DNA of 64,000 nt from Setoptus koraiensis (Eukaryota; Arthropoda), in NCBI GenBank assembly GCA_048013815.1, contig CM106585.1:1922001-1986000 (forward strand), written 5' to 3'. The translations under genes were made by a program, and so were the position numbers. The notes below the pieces were generated by a model. The model was not told the origin of the DNA. It ran no database searches and was given only the letters and a program-made list of their open reading frames with translations. The stretch's first letter is position 1. The number at the start of each line of letters is the position of its first letter. This document shows, one piece after another, positions 1 to 13,500 of the stretch.

Positions 1-131
1 TGTTTCCCAGCAACAGCAAGCTTCTTCTCAGCAGTTCGAGAGGCCCCAGCATCATCGTCAATCGGCCGGCTCGCTGGCCGCTAATAATCCGTTCCACACG
101 CAAAAGGCCTCCATTCAGTTGCTGGTGATAG
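1..131 (+). CDS. Receptor exon 1 in window (5' partial)
   Basis: Frame 2 is open from the window edge and encodes about 43 residues rich in Gln, Ser and His, ending in a hydrophobic IQLLVI. A GTGAGT donor follows at 132-137 and leaves one base of the next codon (phase 1). No domain is recognised. It is assigned to the receptor because the phase fits exon 2 and no stop intervenes. The true start lies upstream. Confidence 0.5.
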
Positions 132-3100
132 GTGAGTATGCAATGCAAATTCAAGTGCAAATAATGTCAGCGCCGCACAACTTTATCAATCATCGCTGGC
201 AATATCAATTTGAGTTTTGTGAACTCACTTATATTTATGTTTATACGTATATTATTCATGGCCGGGCCTCAACTAAACTGCCACCACTTGCCACTAAAAC
301 TGGGGCACTGGGGCCAGTTACTGCGAGCGCCGGCTCTATTATTTTACTGAGTTTTGAGTTTTATTTTTCGTCGCAAAACGATGACAGTCACGAAATGATA
401 AAGACAAAGATAGCGCCTCAAGAGTGTCATGCAATGTGTATAGATAAACAGCAGCACTCACCACGACGCACTGTCATGCATAGTCGATAGATGCTCGGCC
501 ATGATATTAAAACACGGAGGCGCTTGCCAGACAAGACCCGGCGAGCCGCTTGAGATGCTCGCGTTGGCCCATTTTGCCCATTTTGCGATGCCCAGATGAT
601 CCTCGATGATCTAGACGGGCGATTCGGGCGATTCCGGCGATGATGACGTGACGTGACGCGCAGCAACTGTGCCGCTCGCGATGGCTCGCAAAGTGTGCGG
701 ATCGCCCTTGAGGCCTCAAGGGCGATCCGCACACTTTGCGACCATTTTGCACCACGAGAGATCACACACTTTGCGCCGCGAGAGATCTCGCACTTTGCAC
801 TTTCGCGCACCATGAGAGTTCGCGCACTACGAGAGGCCCCAACTCTGAGGGGCCCCGCGCACGCTCGCGTGACACGAGCGACAACAATTGGGCGCGTAAC
901 GGATCGGCGAGCGGCGCTCTGGCGAGCAAATTTAAACCGCCGACTCAAGTGACGCGGATATTGCCAACGTCACTTGATACTGACCGATTGTTTGTGTTGA
1001 TTCATCATCTAATGACTCAATCTGTTTGCTCTTTGTATATTTTTTGCGCATTCCGTTTACCTGCCGCCGCTGCTGCTGCTATGACTGGCATAACTACAAA
1101 TACATATCTATATATAGTGCCACCCAGGGATATTCACATTGATTGTGCTCAAATAGGAAATAATAATGGCAAGTTCAACAGAGGCAGCCAGCACCAATTG
1201 AGAAAGCAGACGGTGCAACATCAATTGATGGGCCAGCAGCAACATTACACTGGCGCTGCAGCGACCAAAAATAATGCCAGAAATGATCGATGGCCCGGCA
1301 ACGGCAAAGGGGTCCAGTTGAGAAAAATAGATACAAACAGCGATGACTATCAGCGTTTATTGCGCACTAGCCTCACTCTAATGCAACATGTCAAGCAACA
1401 ACAACAACAACAACAACAACAACATGGCGCTGATGCATTGTCTCCGAATGCAACAGACAGTGTCCAAGCGGGCGCATTGGCGGGCCAAAACAGGATGAAA
1501 TTGTATCTATTGGAGGCCGGCGAGGGACAAAAATTGAACATCTCCTGTCAAGTGGGCCCATCGAGGCCGGCAAGCGACGTAGTTTGGTACAAGCGTCACA
1601 TACAACTGTTACCAGGTGAGTGGGGTCTCTATTGGTATTTATATCCCTGTTATATCGCTGTTATATCGCTGTTATATCGCTGTTATATCGCTGTTATATC
1701 GCTGTTATATCGCTGTTATATCGCTCTTACCGTGGCGTAACAAGCGGGCAAATATTGTCATGTCGTCGCTGGCGAGCTCGCGATATTTTCGCTGTGATTT
1801 CTGGTATTTGGTTGCACGGCAGCCAGACGCGGCGCATTGTGTCGTGTTTGTTTCTTTGCTTGGCTTCATTTCAATGGCTGCTGCTAAACAAGCAAAAACT
1901 TGCACCGATTGAATTCTCGCTCGTCACTGGCCCGATGACCAAACAAATTAATCTTGCCACACTGGTCACGCTGCCGTCCACGCCGCAGCCATTTGGCGAG
2001 CTCGTTTAAGCCGCATCCGGCCCGCATCTCGGCCTGATCTGTGATCTCTGTGAGCCGTCCAATGCGCTGTCCAGCGTCGACCGGGGGCCCCACACACGCG
2101 AGACAGCACTCAGAGAAATGGAAAATTTTAATCGCTGGCTCGTAAATCTTTGACTTTGTCGCTCAATTCTTTTCGCCTGCTCGCCGCATCAGTGTCTGCA
2201 AACTCGCCGCGAGCCCCTCAACCAACCAGCGAATGCCAACCAATGGATGATATCATATCATTGATATGGCCAATGGGCCGATGGATTGGGCCACTTCCAA
2301 TATTGACAACGCAGCCGACACTGGCCCCCGTCATTGGGGCCCCACGGCTTGTTAGGCCGTCTCGGTGTGGGCACGCCACAGCCGGCGAGCTTGTGCTCAT
2401 GCTGGCGTCATGTATTTTGTGTGTGTGTGTGTGCGTGACATATTGTAAATATATACTGTATCTCATGGCCTCTTGTCTTGTCTCGCTGTCTCTGCTGGTC
2501 GATGGGGCCCCATTGCCGGGGCCCCATCGTTGATCGGGCCCCATCGATTTAGACGCGCCTGAGTAACTCGGCGCTGTTTCTCGCTGCAACAGCTCGATCA
2601 TCTTGCTTCTTTGCGCGCCGCCGTCTTGTTATTCTTGCTGCTTATTCTTGTTGCTGGTCGCTTGCTCGCATCAAACTCCAACTGGGGCCCCGCTGCAGTC
2701 CGAACCCCAACCCCAACTCGAGCTTGAACCCAAACCCAACTTGAGCACATGCACGCACAATGAATAACGGTCATGACGGCACCAGCTGCTTGCCAATATT
2801 CATCATACTGGGTGCCATAGACAGAATTATACGGACGGCATTGTAACAAGCGCGCAGCGAGAAGAAATAGCTGATTGCGTTTGATTGGACTGGCAAATTT
2901 GCCACTGGCTGCCGGCGAGCTGCAACCATCCAACTCGGATGATCCCAGTCATAATATATTCATATCGCATTAGACTGGCTGTCTCGGCAGCGTCTCGCCA
3001 ACGACGCGGCGACGTCTTGGCTGGTGACGTAAGACAGACAGACGAGTTCAGTGATTTGTCCGATCGGCCAGCTTGCACGGCAACTCTCGGTCGCTCCATC

Positions 3101-4522
3101 TCGTCTCCTGTCTTCTTCTGAGGCAAGCAGCCATCGGCTAAATGAACAGTTAATTGAAATTAAAATTACATTGGCCTCGTCATCGTGAACGCCACTCAAT
3201 TACGGGGCCGCTTGCTCGTAGCTCTGTAAATGTTGCGCCACTCAGCCATCAATCACACTGACTACCTGAGATCGGCCAGCCGTGATTTGGTATCCATGAA
3301 TATGCACAGAAAGCGCGGATATCATGACACAATATTGATCTAGGCGCGGATAATTGATAATCTGCACAGATCTCCACATTATACAGTATTATGGGCGCTT
3401 GCAAAGTGCAACGACCACACGAGCCGGTCAAGATTCATGAATCACAATTAATTGTGATTCATATGTGGTCGTGTCAGAAATGCTATTGCCTGGCACGGGA
3501 CTTGTAGCGATTTTGTAACAGAAACTTGTGACGCCCGGTCCGTCGTGCATCACAATAAATCATTTATTATGATTTATGATACCTGTGCAATTAATCTGAG
3601 GCCATCTCAACTGAGTCAGTTGGGCCAGCTCAACAGTGTGCCCGTAAAGCCCGTTTGTTATTAACTGATAACAAGGTGAGAATTGCGAGAATCGCCAGAG
3701 TACAATGACCACAACTCGTGCATTGATGCGTTTGCACGAGCCAACTAATCTGCTGCAATCTGCTGGGCAGTCTTGACGCCTCACCTATTTATGCAATATC
3801 ATCGGCCAGTTTGTGTTACAAACGGTCGTGCCACAATGTGGCCACTGGCACGTTGCCGGGCCGGCCAGGCCATTGTGGCGCCTCCATTCACTTCCGTGTT
3901 TTACCCGTATCCAATTTCTCGTTTCTTGCCAATGACACCAATGAATGGACCGCTGACCAATGGAATTGCGTCTCGCTGTTATTATTATCAACTCTCTTTA
4001 TAACAACCACAACTGCGACGGTAACGGATTGAAAGGACAGGTTTCATTATGTTATTATTATTATTATTATTATGGCAGTCATGGCAGATATACACAGCCG
4101 ATATCTGCGATAACAACTGTGAGTGTGAGCCCACGTTATTGTGTCATGCGTTACCTGATTAGGTAACATGTGTAACAACACGTTGTAACAAACAGATGAT
4201 AATAATAACATGTTGTTTGTCGTTGCATTGGTCGCATCATTTATGGGGCCCCGTTCACGGCTCCGTTCGGTGGCTCTTTTGGGCGGCTTGCACTGGTGCT
4301 TTGGGTGGCTTGCACTGGTGCTTTGGGTGGCGTGGTCGCCCCCAACGCACCAGCACAGAGACACCGATGAGATTACGAATGCTGCCATTATACGCTCGTG
4401 TGATATGACTGCAATCTTGCGGCCAACGGCATGGCACCAATGTTGCGGGGCCCCGATGAATTCACGTGCCAAAGCACGTGCCAAAGTTACACAGTGCCAA
4501 TGCAGGCACATCTAACAATTTT

Positions 4523-4556
<34 letters not shown>

Positions 4557-7500
4557 GCCCATGAATGGCTTACATCATCAAAGTTAGATGGCCCAAATTG
4601 AAAGATTGCCATATCAGGGCCCCCGTATCAACGTGCTGTCGGCAAGGCCGGCACAGCCAGCGAAATGGGGCCAAACTTTTGAAAAAATTATCCTTATGTG
4701 TTGGATTAGTTGCGGGGCCGTACGTTACGCAACGCGCGCGTATATCGCCTAGCGCGTATATAATAAGCGCGCGATATAATGATTTTTGCGCTGTTGCGCC
4801 GTATCCGTTCTCTGCTGTTCTGTTGTTGTTGTTGCTGTTGTTGTATTTTGTGCGCATTTTGCCAGATTCAAAATCACGTTCGCCATTAATGTCATGTGAG
4901 TCGTGTGTGAGTTGAGCAACTGGCCAGATTATATCGCCAGCCTCGATCATTTAATATGTATCATAAGAGAGCGGCACACAGTCTTGAAGCAGCGGCCTAA
5001 TGCGAAGTAAGTCTGGCGAGCTTCACATTAGGCGGGCTCACGCGTCAGGTCAACCTATGAGCAGATAATATCCGACACGAGTCGCATTCCATGGGGCCCG
5101 AGCAGTTGTTGTTGCTGTTGTTGGTGCCGGCGCCAGCGCTGATTAACTTGCTGCAAACGTGCAAACGAGACATGTCAAGTCCGAACGGGGGCCCCACAAG
5201 TTTGCGCCTTGTGCCACCAGTCATACTACTAGAAATGAATGGAATTAGTTGTTGTATCGCGCTGTAGCAACTATCAATTAATAACTCGGCAGTTCGTGTT
5301 AAGTCGACTTATTAGCGAGCACACAACAATAATTAGATAATGATTAGCTCTTACCGTACCAATGGCCATTAGCGGCGGCTGTCTGCTTATTTGCTATGGG
5401 TGGGGGTGGGGGCCTCTCTCTCATTGGTGCCTAGGTGAGTGGCGTGTTTGTTGCCGTGGGGCTCGTTGCCAGCAGCCATGTATAACACAAGTGCAATTTG
5501 CAGCTAACTTGCATTTTATTTGTTTGAATAAATTGTAATAAAGTCTGTGTGTATCCCTTTGGATAAACACACTTTTTGGTGAGTTTTCTGGCCAAATTTG
5601 CCGGCGAATTCCGGCATAGCCAGACAGATTCTGGCACACAAGAGGCGCACAGCCAGACCGGAACGTGGGGGCGCACACACACACAATCAATTTTCATTTG
5701 ATGCAATCAAACTCATTTGCATAATCATTACAATGGCTACCTAGTTGTGCTGGCTGTTTATTGTTAATCAGGCCAATTTGGCGTGTCTGGCTCAATGTTG
5801 AGTACACTATCCAGTTAATATAATGTCATTTGTGATATATAATTGCAGTCCAGCCAAATCCAGCCAAATTCCGTCCGTTCCAAGCGGCGGCGACAGCGGC
5901 ACTGAAGTGTCATCGCTTCATCGAGCACTTCACTCTGATTGTCAACAACACTGTATTACACTGTATGATAATAGCATTACGTAAGACTGCTCCTTGGACT
6001 GCCTCATTCTCCGCTCTGTTCTGTCGCTCCGCTATGTTCTGTCGCTCCGCTATGTTCTGTCGCTCCGTTGTGTTCTGTCGCTCCGGCCAAGAGCATTGGT
6101 CAAGTTGGGCCCATATGACGGCCGAGGCGCCAAGTGAAGCCAGCAAAATGACAGCCAAGCAATCAAATGCACGCAGCATAACATTGTACCTAAATTATCA
6201 TTATTGTCATTAATCCTTTTGGGCCTTCTTGGCCTGCTCTGCCTCTGTGTCTCATCTGTCTCTATTTGTGTCTGTGTCCCATTTAATTGACCACTGTCCA
6301 CTCATGCATACTCGTGACGATCTGTAGAGGCCTCAACTGTGAGCTACCAGCGAGTCCAATTTCATCATCATTGGCACAATCATAATGAAACCACGACGAC
6401 CACGACGACGACCACGACAACCGCTAATAGCAACCGACAACAAGCAACGCATGAACAACACTTGAAATTAGATAGACTTGATTCAAGTGCTGATTATGAT
6501 ATGCATGATAGCACTAATGTTGCATTAATAATGCACAACGATAATAATAATAACAATAATAATGGTATTAGACAAGCAAAGACGAAAAAGGGAATTACAT
6601 CATCGTCATCATCATCAGCTCAGTCTTATTGGTCAGCTAATCAGCGTGACAATACGGGCCAAGTGACCTCTGATAGCGATTATATAACAAGTGATAAAAA
6701 CCATACAACAGGCAGCCAGCAAGATAAGATGCTCTTAACATTGACCAATAGTGAGATTGTTATTTATCCAAAACAAGAGCAAATATATATTTGTGAGTCG
6801 CAATTTGCGCACTCACAATTATACCTACAACAATCAATGGTGACAAGTGATACGAATACAAACACAACCAGCACATTTACAGTTAATAACGACACTTCCG
6901 GTCCACAAGTCACCATACCGAACACAAACCATTTGTTGCCTTTGAGAGCAGTTATTTTAGTCAAGACATATCAATATCCGTCTGATATAAGAATATTTTA
7001 CAGCAGCAGCAACAACAACAACAACAGCGGCGATAGTAGCAATAATGTTAGAATAGAAAACAATACAAGCGTCACCAATTTAACTCGTGGCCAACAAATA
7101 CAATTCACCTGTATGGGTCGGCCCGGTTGGCCGGTGGGTCGTATGTTTTGGTCACTCAATAACAGGCTCATTCCGAGCGAATTGAATGCATTTGAGCGGC
7201 AACATGTGACTATTGTGATAGAGCCCAGTTTGGCCAGAGTCAACAACGTGACCAACGATTATCTGTTTATGCCAGCATCAGCTCGAACAAGTGATAATAA
7301 TAATCCCGTTAACAACGCAACTAGTCAAATGAGTGGCGCTTCTGCAGTGCTAATGTTAATTAGCAAAGTGCAGCTAACATTGGACAGCGATGACTTTGAT
7401 GCGGCCCAATTGGCTTGCTCCATCACTAATGAGCGCGAAAATAACGATAACGATGATAAGCACAACATAACAGCACACTGGGTGCCCAACGGATTCAACA

Positions 7501-10500
7501 GCTCGCCAGACAAACTGAGCAGCAGCAGCAGACAAATTGCCAGCTCAACATTTGTGCTCGAGATGGTGTACGGGCCACCGGAAGTAGAGAAGAGCCTCTT
7601 TGTTTGGGGTGACAGTGTTGTAAGTGAGAATCAGTGGGCAACGTTTAAATGTTTGAGCTTGGCCTCGATGAATCCCATTTATCCAGTGGAGTGGCTCATA
7701 AATGGCCAATTGTTGGCTGCAAATGACATGCAAGACCAAAAGCAAAACAATACACGCAGTACAGAGTACAATCACAATAGGAGAAAAAGTCGCAACGTTG
7801 ACACAGGTGCCGGTGACAATAATTATCATGTCGACGATGATGACATTGGCACAGAATTGAATGATTCTCATCAGTGGCACAAGCCCGCCAGAATGGGGCC
7901 CGTTACTCGGATGGGGCCCCACTCTGGAACGGGGCTCGACTCGAGGAGGGGCCCCAGTGCAAAGGCACAAACGCAAGCAGCCGGACTGAATGAGCGGCGA
8001 ACTGATCAAGTATCTAACGGTTATGCCATTATCAGCACAGAACAACAATTGAAACAGCGCGACCAGCCAGCAGTGCTGCTGCAGTTGCGTCATACATCAT
8101 CGCCGGCGAGCTACAGAGAGCAAACACAAGCGACAACAGCGACAACAACGACAACAACGACAACAGCGACAACGGCTACAACGGAGACAACAACGACAAC
8201 AACATTAACTACAACGGCCACTGTCACGCGGCCAGCTTTAGAAACAACGCCAGCGACAGTTGTGCCATCTGCAGGAACTGTCACACTTCCGCAGCTTGCA
8301 AACAAACAAATTAATGGTGCGACGCAATGTAAATCATCATCAGCGCCATCATTTGGGCCTCAAGTCAGCCAAGATTGCCTGCAGATTGCCGGCGGTGGCG
8401 CCGCTGGTGCCGCCTCATCGTTCACTTCTTCGCCTGGCGCCGCTGTCTTGCACTTTGGGCCCCATTCATCGACGGCGGCCGGCGATAATGGTGACGTGCA
8501 CCATGGCCTGGCCAGCAGTGCACCACCAGCACCACCAGCACCACCAGCAACAACAGCACCACCAGCACCACCAGCACCACCAGCGGCAACAGCGGCAACA
8601 GCGGCAACAACAGCAACAACAGCAACAACAGCAACAACAGCGGCAACAGCAGCAGCAACAACAGCAACAACAACAGCGGCAACAACAGCGGCAACAACGG
8701 CCGACAATAGTCATAACCATTCGTCCAAGCTGACTGCTGCCAGCAATGACAAGAGGCCCGGCGACGGCCATAATGATAATGGCGCCCTCTATAACAGATG
8801 GCGTCACTACAATCAGGGCGGCCAGTTGGTGGCAACAGAAACTATGATATCAGGCTTAATCAAGCAACAACGCCGACAATATCATGACAACAATAATCAG
8901 GCCAACAACGCAGCCGGAGAAACGACACTAGGGGCGCCCCATCACGTAACGCAATGGCCGGCCGAGTTACAGCTGGCTGACAGAAGTGATATGGCAAAAG
9001 GTGACGGCAAACAAATAGGGCCTGCCCGTGGTGACAAGTGTGATGATTCTTCAATAGTTTCTCTGCGACAAAATGATGATCAAAATGATCAAGCAACAAT
9101 GTCAGCGGCAATTGTTGTTAACAACAAACAGTCTTGCCATAATAATAATAATAATGCACAAGCAAACTCAACGGGCCAACCGAGCATAGGGGCGCTCGAG
9201 ACGCTCAGCAACGATTACGTGACTGTTGGCGGGACCACTCTAGCGGTAAATCACCAAACTACTGCTGACAAGAGAGTGAGCCCACTTCTTGTGGGGGCCA
9301 CTGTGCGAGCCAAAAGAAACGACGCCACCAGTGATGATATATATGGAAATAAATTCATTGCCATTAATGGCGCAATGCAAACAATACTGCAAGTGCCCGT
9401 TGAGTACTTCGGTGGGGCCTCTATCGTGGGGCCACTGGCTGCCGGCGACTCAACTAACGGGCCGCTAACGGAAGATTGGTGGACCGATAAGGGGGCACAA
9501 AACAAAATGAGAAGAAGAATTGGAAAATGGGTGAATGTGTCGAAATTGCATGAACACATTCACCAGCGGCCAGCATCAGTTGCAGTCGAGACGACGTCCG
9601 ATGATGAGCTGATGATGATGCTGACACATGGCCAGCAAATAGCGGATTTAGTTGAAAATTTTGGCCATTCTCAATACGTTGTCAATGGTGCAACTTTGGC
9701 GCCATCGGATTCATTTAATCAGCATCACAATCACGATAACGACAACGATGAGGGCCTCCGATGGGGCCAATGGGCAAGCCAACAAAACATGCCCGCTCAG
9801 CTGAGCGAACGGGCGCCCGAAGACAGCGGCGATCAGCCGCTGGACACGGCCCAACAGCGAGCTGGGCCCCTTATATCGGAGATCGTATCCATCACTGGCG
9901 TATACAGCGATAATAGTGGCAATAATAATAAAAATGATGGTGCCAGTTATGTGCCAGCAACAGAAATCGACGCTGGGGCCCTGTCGGCAGCAACGGTCAG
10001 CGCGATGACGACAAGTGGCAGCAGGAAGAAAAAAATTGAATCTGGCGCCGCCGCCATAAGAGAGGCCCCAAAACCTTTTAGGGTCAATAGATCGGGCGCC
10101 GCCTATAGGCAATTGACTTTAAGCGTCCTGAACATAACTTTAAATGGGGCCTACATTAGAGCTTACACTTTCAATCAGCAGCACCCTGGCCTGCACAACA
10201 ATGGCCCAAAGCGCCATCTATATGTTAATGATGAGGGCCTGTATCGGGCGTATCAGGGGGCCGGCATCTCGGTGGAGTGTCGCATGAGAGCGCCAATTGC
10301 GCCAAAAACTGGTCGTCGCATTTTATCACAGCCACAACCGCATCGAGCCAAGCAGTCGGGCAGTCAGCTGACGGGCAGAGTAGTGGGCGGCAAGGAGGTG
10401 AACGACGATTACGACTTGGTGTCGCTGATGGGTCGCCCGGGGCTCACAAGTGTCGGAAGTGCTGCCGGCGGTGTCGTCGAGGATAATTTGCGGCAAGATT

Positions 10501-13500
10501 CATCAGAGAAAGTCGTCGAGTCGTCGCTCGTTACGTTGACCTCGAACATTTTTCGGGTTGCACTAAACTACGCGCCGGTCAGCAGGCCGGTGCTGAGGAT
10601 ACCCGGATACGGCGGCCCTGGTGGGTATTTGGTGGCAAGCGAGAGCCGAGAATTGCCGGCAACGAAACAACAGTTGCTAACTATTGCCCAGCTGGAACAA
10701 CAAATCGAGTGCCTCATTTATGGCGGACATCCGAGACCCGTGCTGGAGTGGGCGTGGACCGGCAAGCGAGCCTCGCCACTGGGCCCCAGTGAAGAAGCCA
10801 GCGACGCTGGCAGCATTAACGGCAGCAGCGAATTTAGAACGGACGGATCGCGTTCGGTGCGAACGCGAGAGTCGCAGCAACAACAGCAACAACAACAACA
10901 ACAACAGCAACAGCAACAGCAACAACAACAACAAATGGAAGGAAAACATTTTATACAGATGGGGCCAGTGGGGGCCGAGGGGCCGGCGAGCCAAGCTGGC
11001 TCGTGGCCAGCGGCGCGCTCGCCGGCGAGTTATGCGAATGAAAAGAATCAAAATGATGAGAGTTCTGGCTGGTCAGCGCGCGGTCATCGGGAGTCATGGC
11101 CTAATCGGCTAACGATGCGCCACAACAAGCAACATGATGATAATATAGCCAGCAGTGGTGGCGTCATTGGCGGTGTCAGTGAAGCAGAAGTTGTGACGTC
11201 GAAAAGGAGTTTTCGCGCCAACAACGATGATCACATGAGCAGGATTTGTTGCCAAGCCAGCAGCTCAAACTCTTCAATGCTATTCTACCAATTGGCAAGC
11301 GATGACTTGACTCTAAATATCACGTGTAAGTACATTATACAACGTGTGCCAATGTTATGTAACTGGCCCAACTGTGCCTAACTGTGCCCAACTGTGCCTA
11401 ACTGACCGGCGTGGGGCTCGTTTGGGCGCCCTCGGAGCATCGCCCAGGTTGGCGCGGTGATTCGAACGAGCCGGTCGAAGGCGAGCTGTCGAAGCGGCCC
11501 AATTGCAGCCAAACGGCACAAAGTTAGAGGAAGTGCCCGAAGAAAAGTGGTGGCCGTAGTGTGGCCAACGGTAATTTTGCTGACAGGTATCGGGCCAAAT
11601 TGTGACTGGCACGCCAGACACCAGAGGCGCCCCTAAACTAATTTTAATCTACTCGCTCAATTTACTTAAAGGGGTCGCGGCTGGCAGTCTGGCTGGCTGG
11701 CGCGCCAGAGATAACCATTTTTGCAAGTTGTTGCAACAATCCAACTCGTTGCAACTTGCCGACTTGGCCATCTTGTCGCTGGCCGCTCGCCAGGGGCCCA
11801 CTTGCTACAGCGGGCCCAACATTGGGCCACTTTGCTGCTGGGCGCTCATAGTAGCCGGCTCATAGTAGCCAGCTCATAGTGAATTCAATGAATTGATAAT
11901 GAGAATAATAACAAGAACAACTTATCGCATCTTTTTACACCCCATTACGCAACCAACTGGCTCATCGTTCGACACATCGATGCCACATTCAATACAATTG
12001 ATGCAGTTTTGCAAAAAACTCTCACAATGAGCATACACACGGCCCCTACCGACGACAGCAGCAGCGCCGCCACTAGGGTTGCAGCCAGCGCTGGCGAGCA
12101 CCCTATAAGGGAACATTCGCAAGTAAGTAGAAACATTTATTTTTGCTTGAGTAATATTTGTTCTCGCTAGCTTGCCGCAATTCGTCGCAATTCGCGAAGC
12201 GGCCGTTGCAATTCGCGAAGCGGCCGTTGCAACCCGAGCCGGCCGTTGCAAGGGCCATTCCTTATATCTATTATAACGAATCTCTAGCGCGGTCACAGAA
12301 TTGGAATGGCCATTGCGACTTATTAGGTTGTCCGACGCGACAAGAACGCCAAAAGAAAACTCACCTATATTTATTTTTATGCACGTGGGCCCAGCAGATA
12401 ACCTGGCTTCCTGTCAGCCGGTCGTGTGCGTGTGCGTGTGTGTGTGATCTTGGGGCCAACAACAATTTTATATATATACCATGTTGATATAAATTGCATC
12501 ATGCAGGTAACCTAATCGTTTTTGCTTACGCTGCATTTAACAGTGCAACTGAGCTAAGAATTTGGGCCCCAATGCAAGCCGACAACTCGAGAAATTTTTG
12601 CGTCGACAATGCTAATGCACGATATTTCCAGCCGTACACACACACACACATTCGACGAGAATATAGACACGTTTTATGCGCGCATTCTCGAGAGACATTC
12701 GAAGCGAAAACTCAACATTTAGCCAAGCGTTGTTAGTTGATCTCGCCAATCGCAGGCTGTCTGTTGGGCCCAAACTCAGTACCATTTTGGCCCCAACCGA
12801 AAACGCATGACATTGTCTCAGTGGGCCAAAAAATAACTAACAAATACCATACGTCACTTATTTGATTTATAGCTAAAAGATTGTCCCGATGTTGTCGCCG
12901 GCGTGGCACTTGTAGTTGTTGTCGCCGGTGTCGCACTTGTAGTTGTTGCCGACGCAGTTGTTGTGCATGATGATGATGTAGTTGGCGCGGACGATGATGT
13001 AGTTGGCGTAGATGTCGCTGCAGTTGTAGCCAGTTGCACAATTGATGCTCGCGGACATTGGCCTGAGTGGTCATCGCGCGGTGGGCATCGTCAGTTGTTC
13101 AGGGGCAGCTATTCTACATACGGTGCGGCAACACAAACAAGCTGACAAGTGCTGACAAGTGTGTTACATAATAATAAGATCCACTGACCTACGCTCTGTC
13201 TCTCTCTCTGCCTGCCTATCCAATCATCCGTTTCTATGGTGGTGCGTTTGTGCGTGTAGTTACATCGATATGACTAATACCCACTTTGTGTCGCGCTCGC
13301 TCTCTTGGGCGCGCAACTACTTATATGCTCGTTCAGACTCGCTGTCAAGAGAGTTACGCAACAGCGACAACAACAGCGACAACAACAGCGACAACGGCGA
13401 CAACGGCGACAAAGAAACGACAGTCGTTTGTTGCATTCAAAATCCATTAAGCTGGCTGGCCGGCCGATGCCAAATGTATCCGTTGTAATGGATTCTCTCT

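Larger units (their letters stand above)
1616..6327 (+). other. Intron 2 of the receptor gene
   Basis: A 4.7-kb intron between the two halves of Ig1. It contains the 11-bp minisatellite at 1649-1725, many GGGGCCCC-type palindromes (about 2085, 2333, 2509-2550, 2683, 4243, 4446, 5094, 5187), an inverted-repeat nest at 3410-3472, a (CA)n run at 4525-4553 and an 18-bp minisatellite at 6018-6084. Short open frames here are low-complexity or unsupported. The acceptor TCTGTAG ends at 6327. Confidence 0.6.

Noticed and set aside
736-1156. Upstream part of the long frame that contains exon 2
   Set aside because: It overlaps the palindrome and its degenerate repeats and lies between a donor at 132 and phased acceptors at 1117/1156, so it is treated as intron.
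8111-8835. Minus-strand frames of poly-Leu, poly-Val, poly-Ala or poly-Cys opposite exon 3
   Set aside because: They are shadows of the CAA/CAG tracts of the receptor exon.
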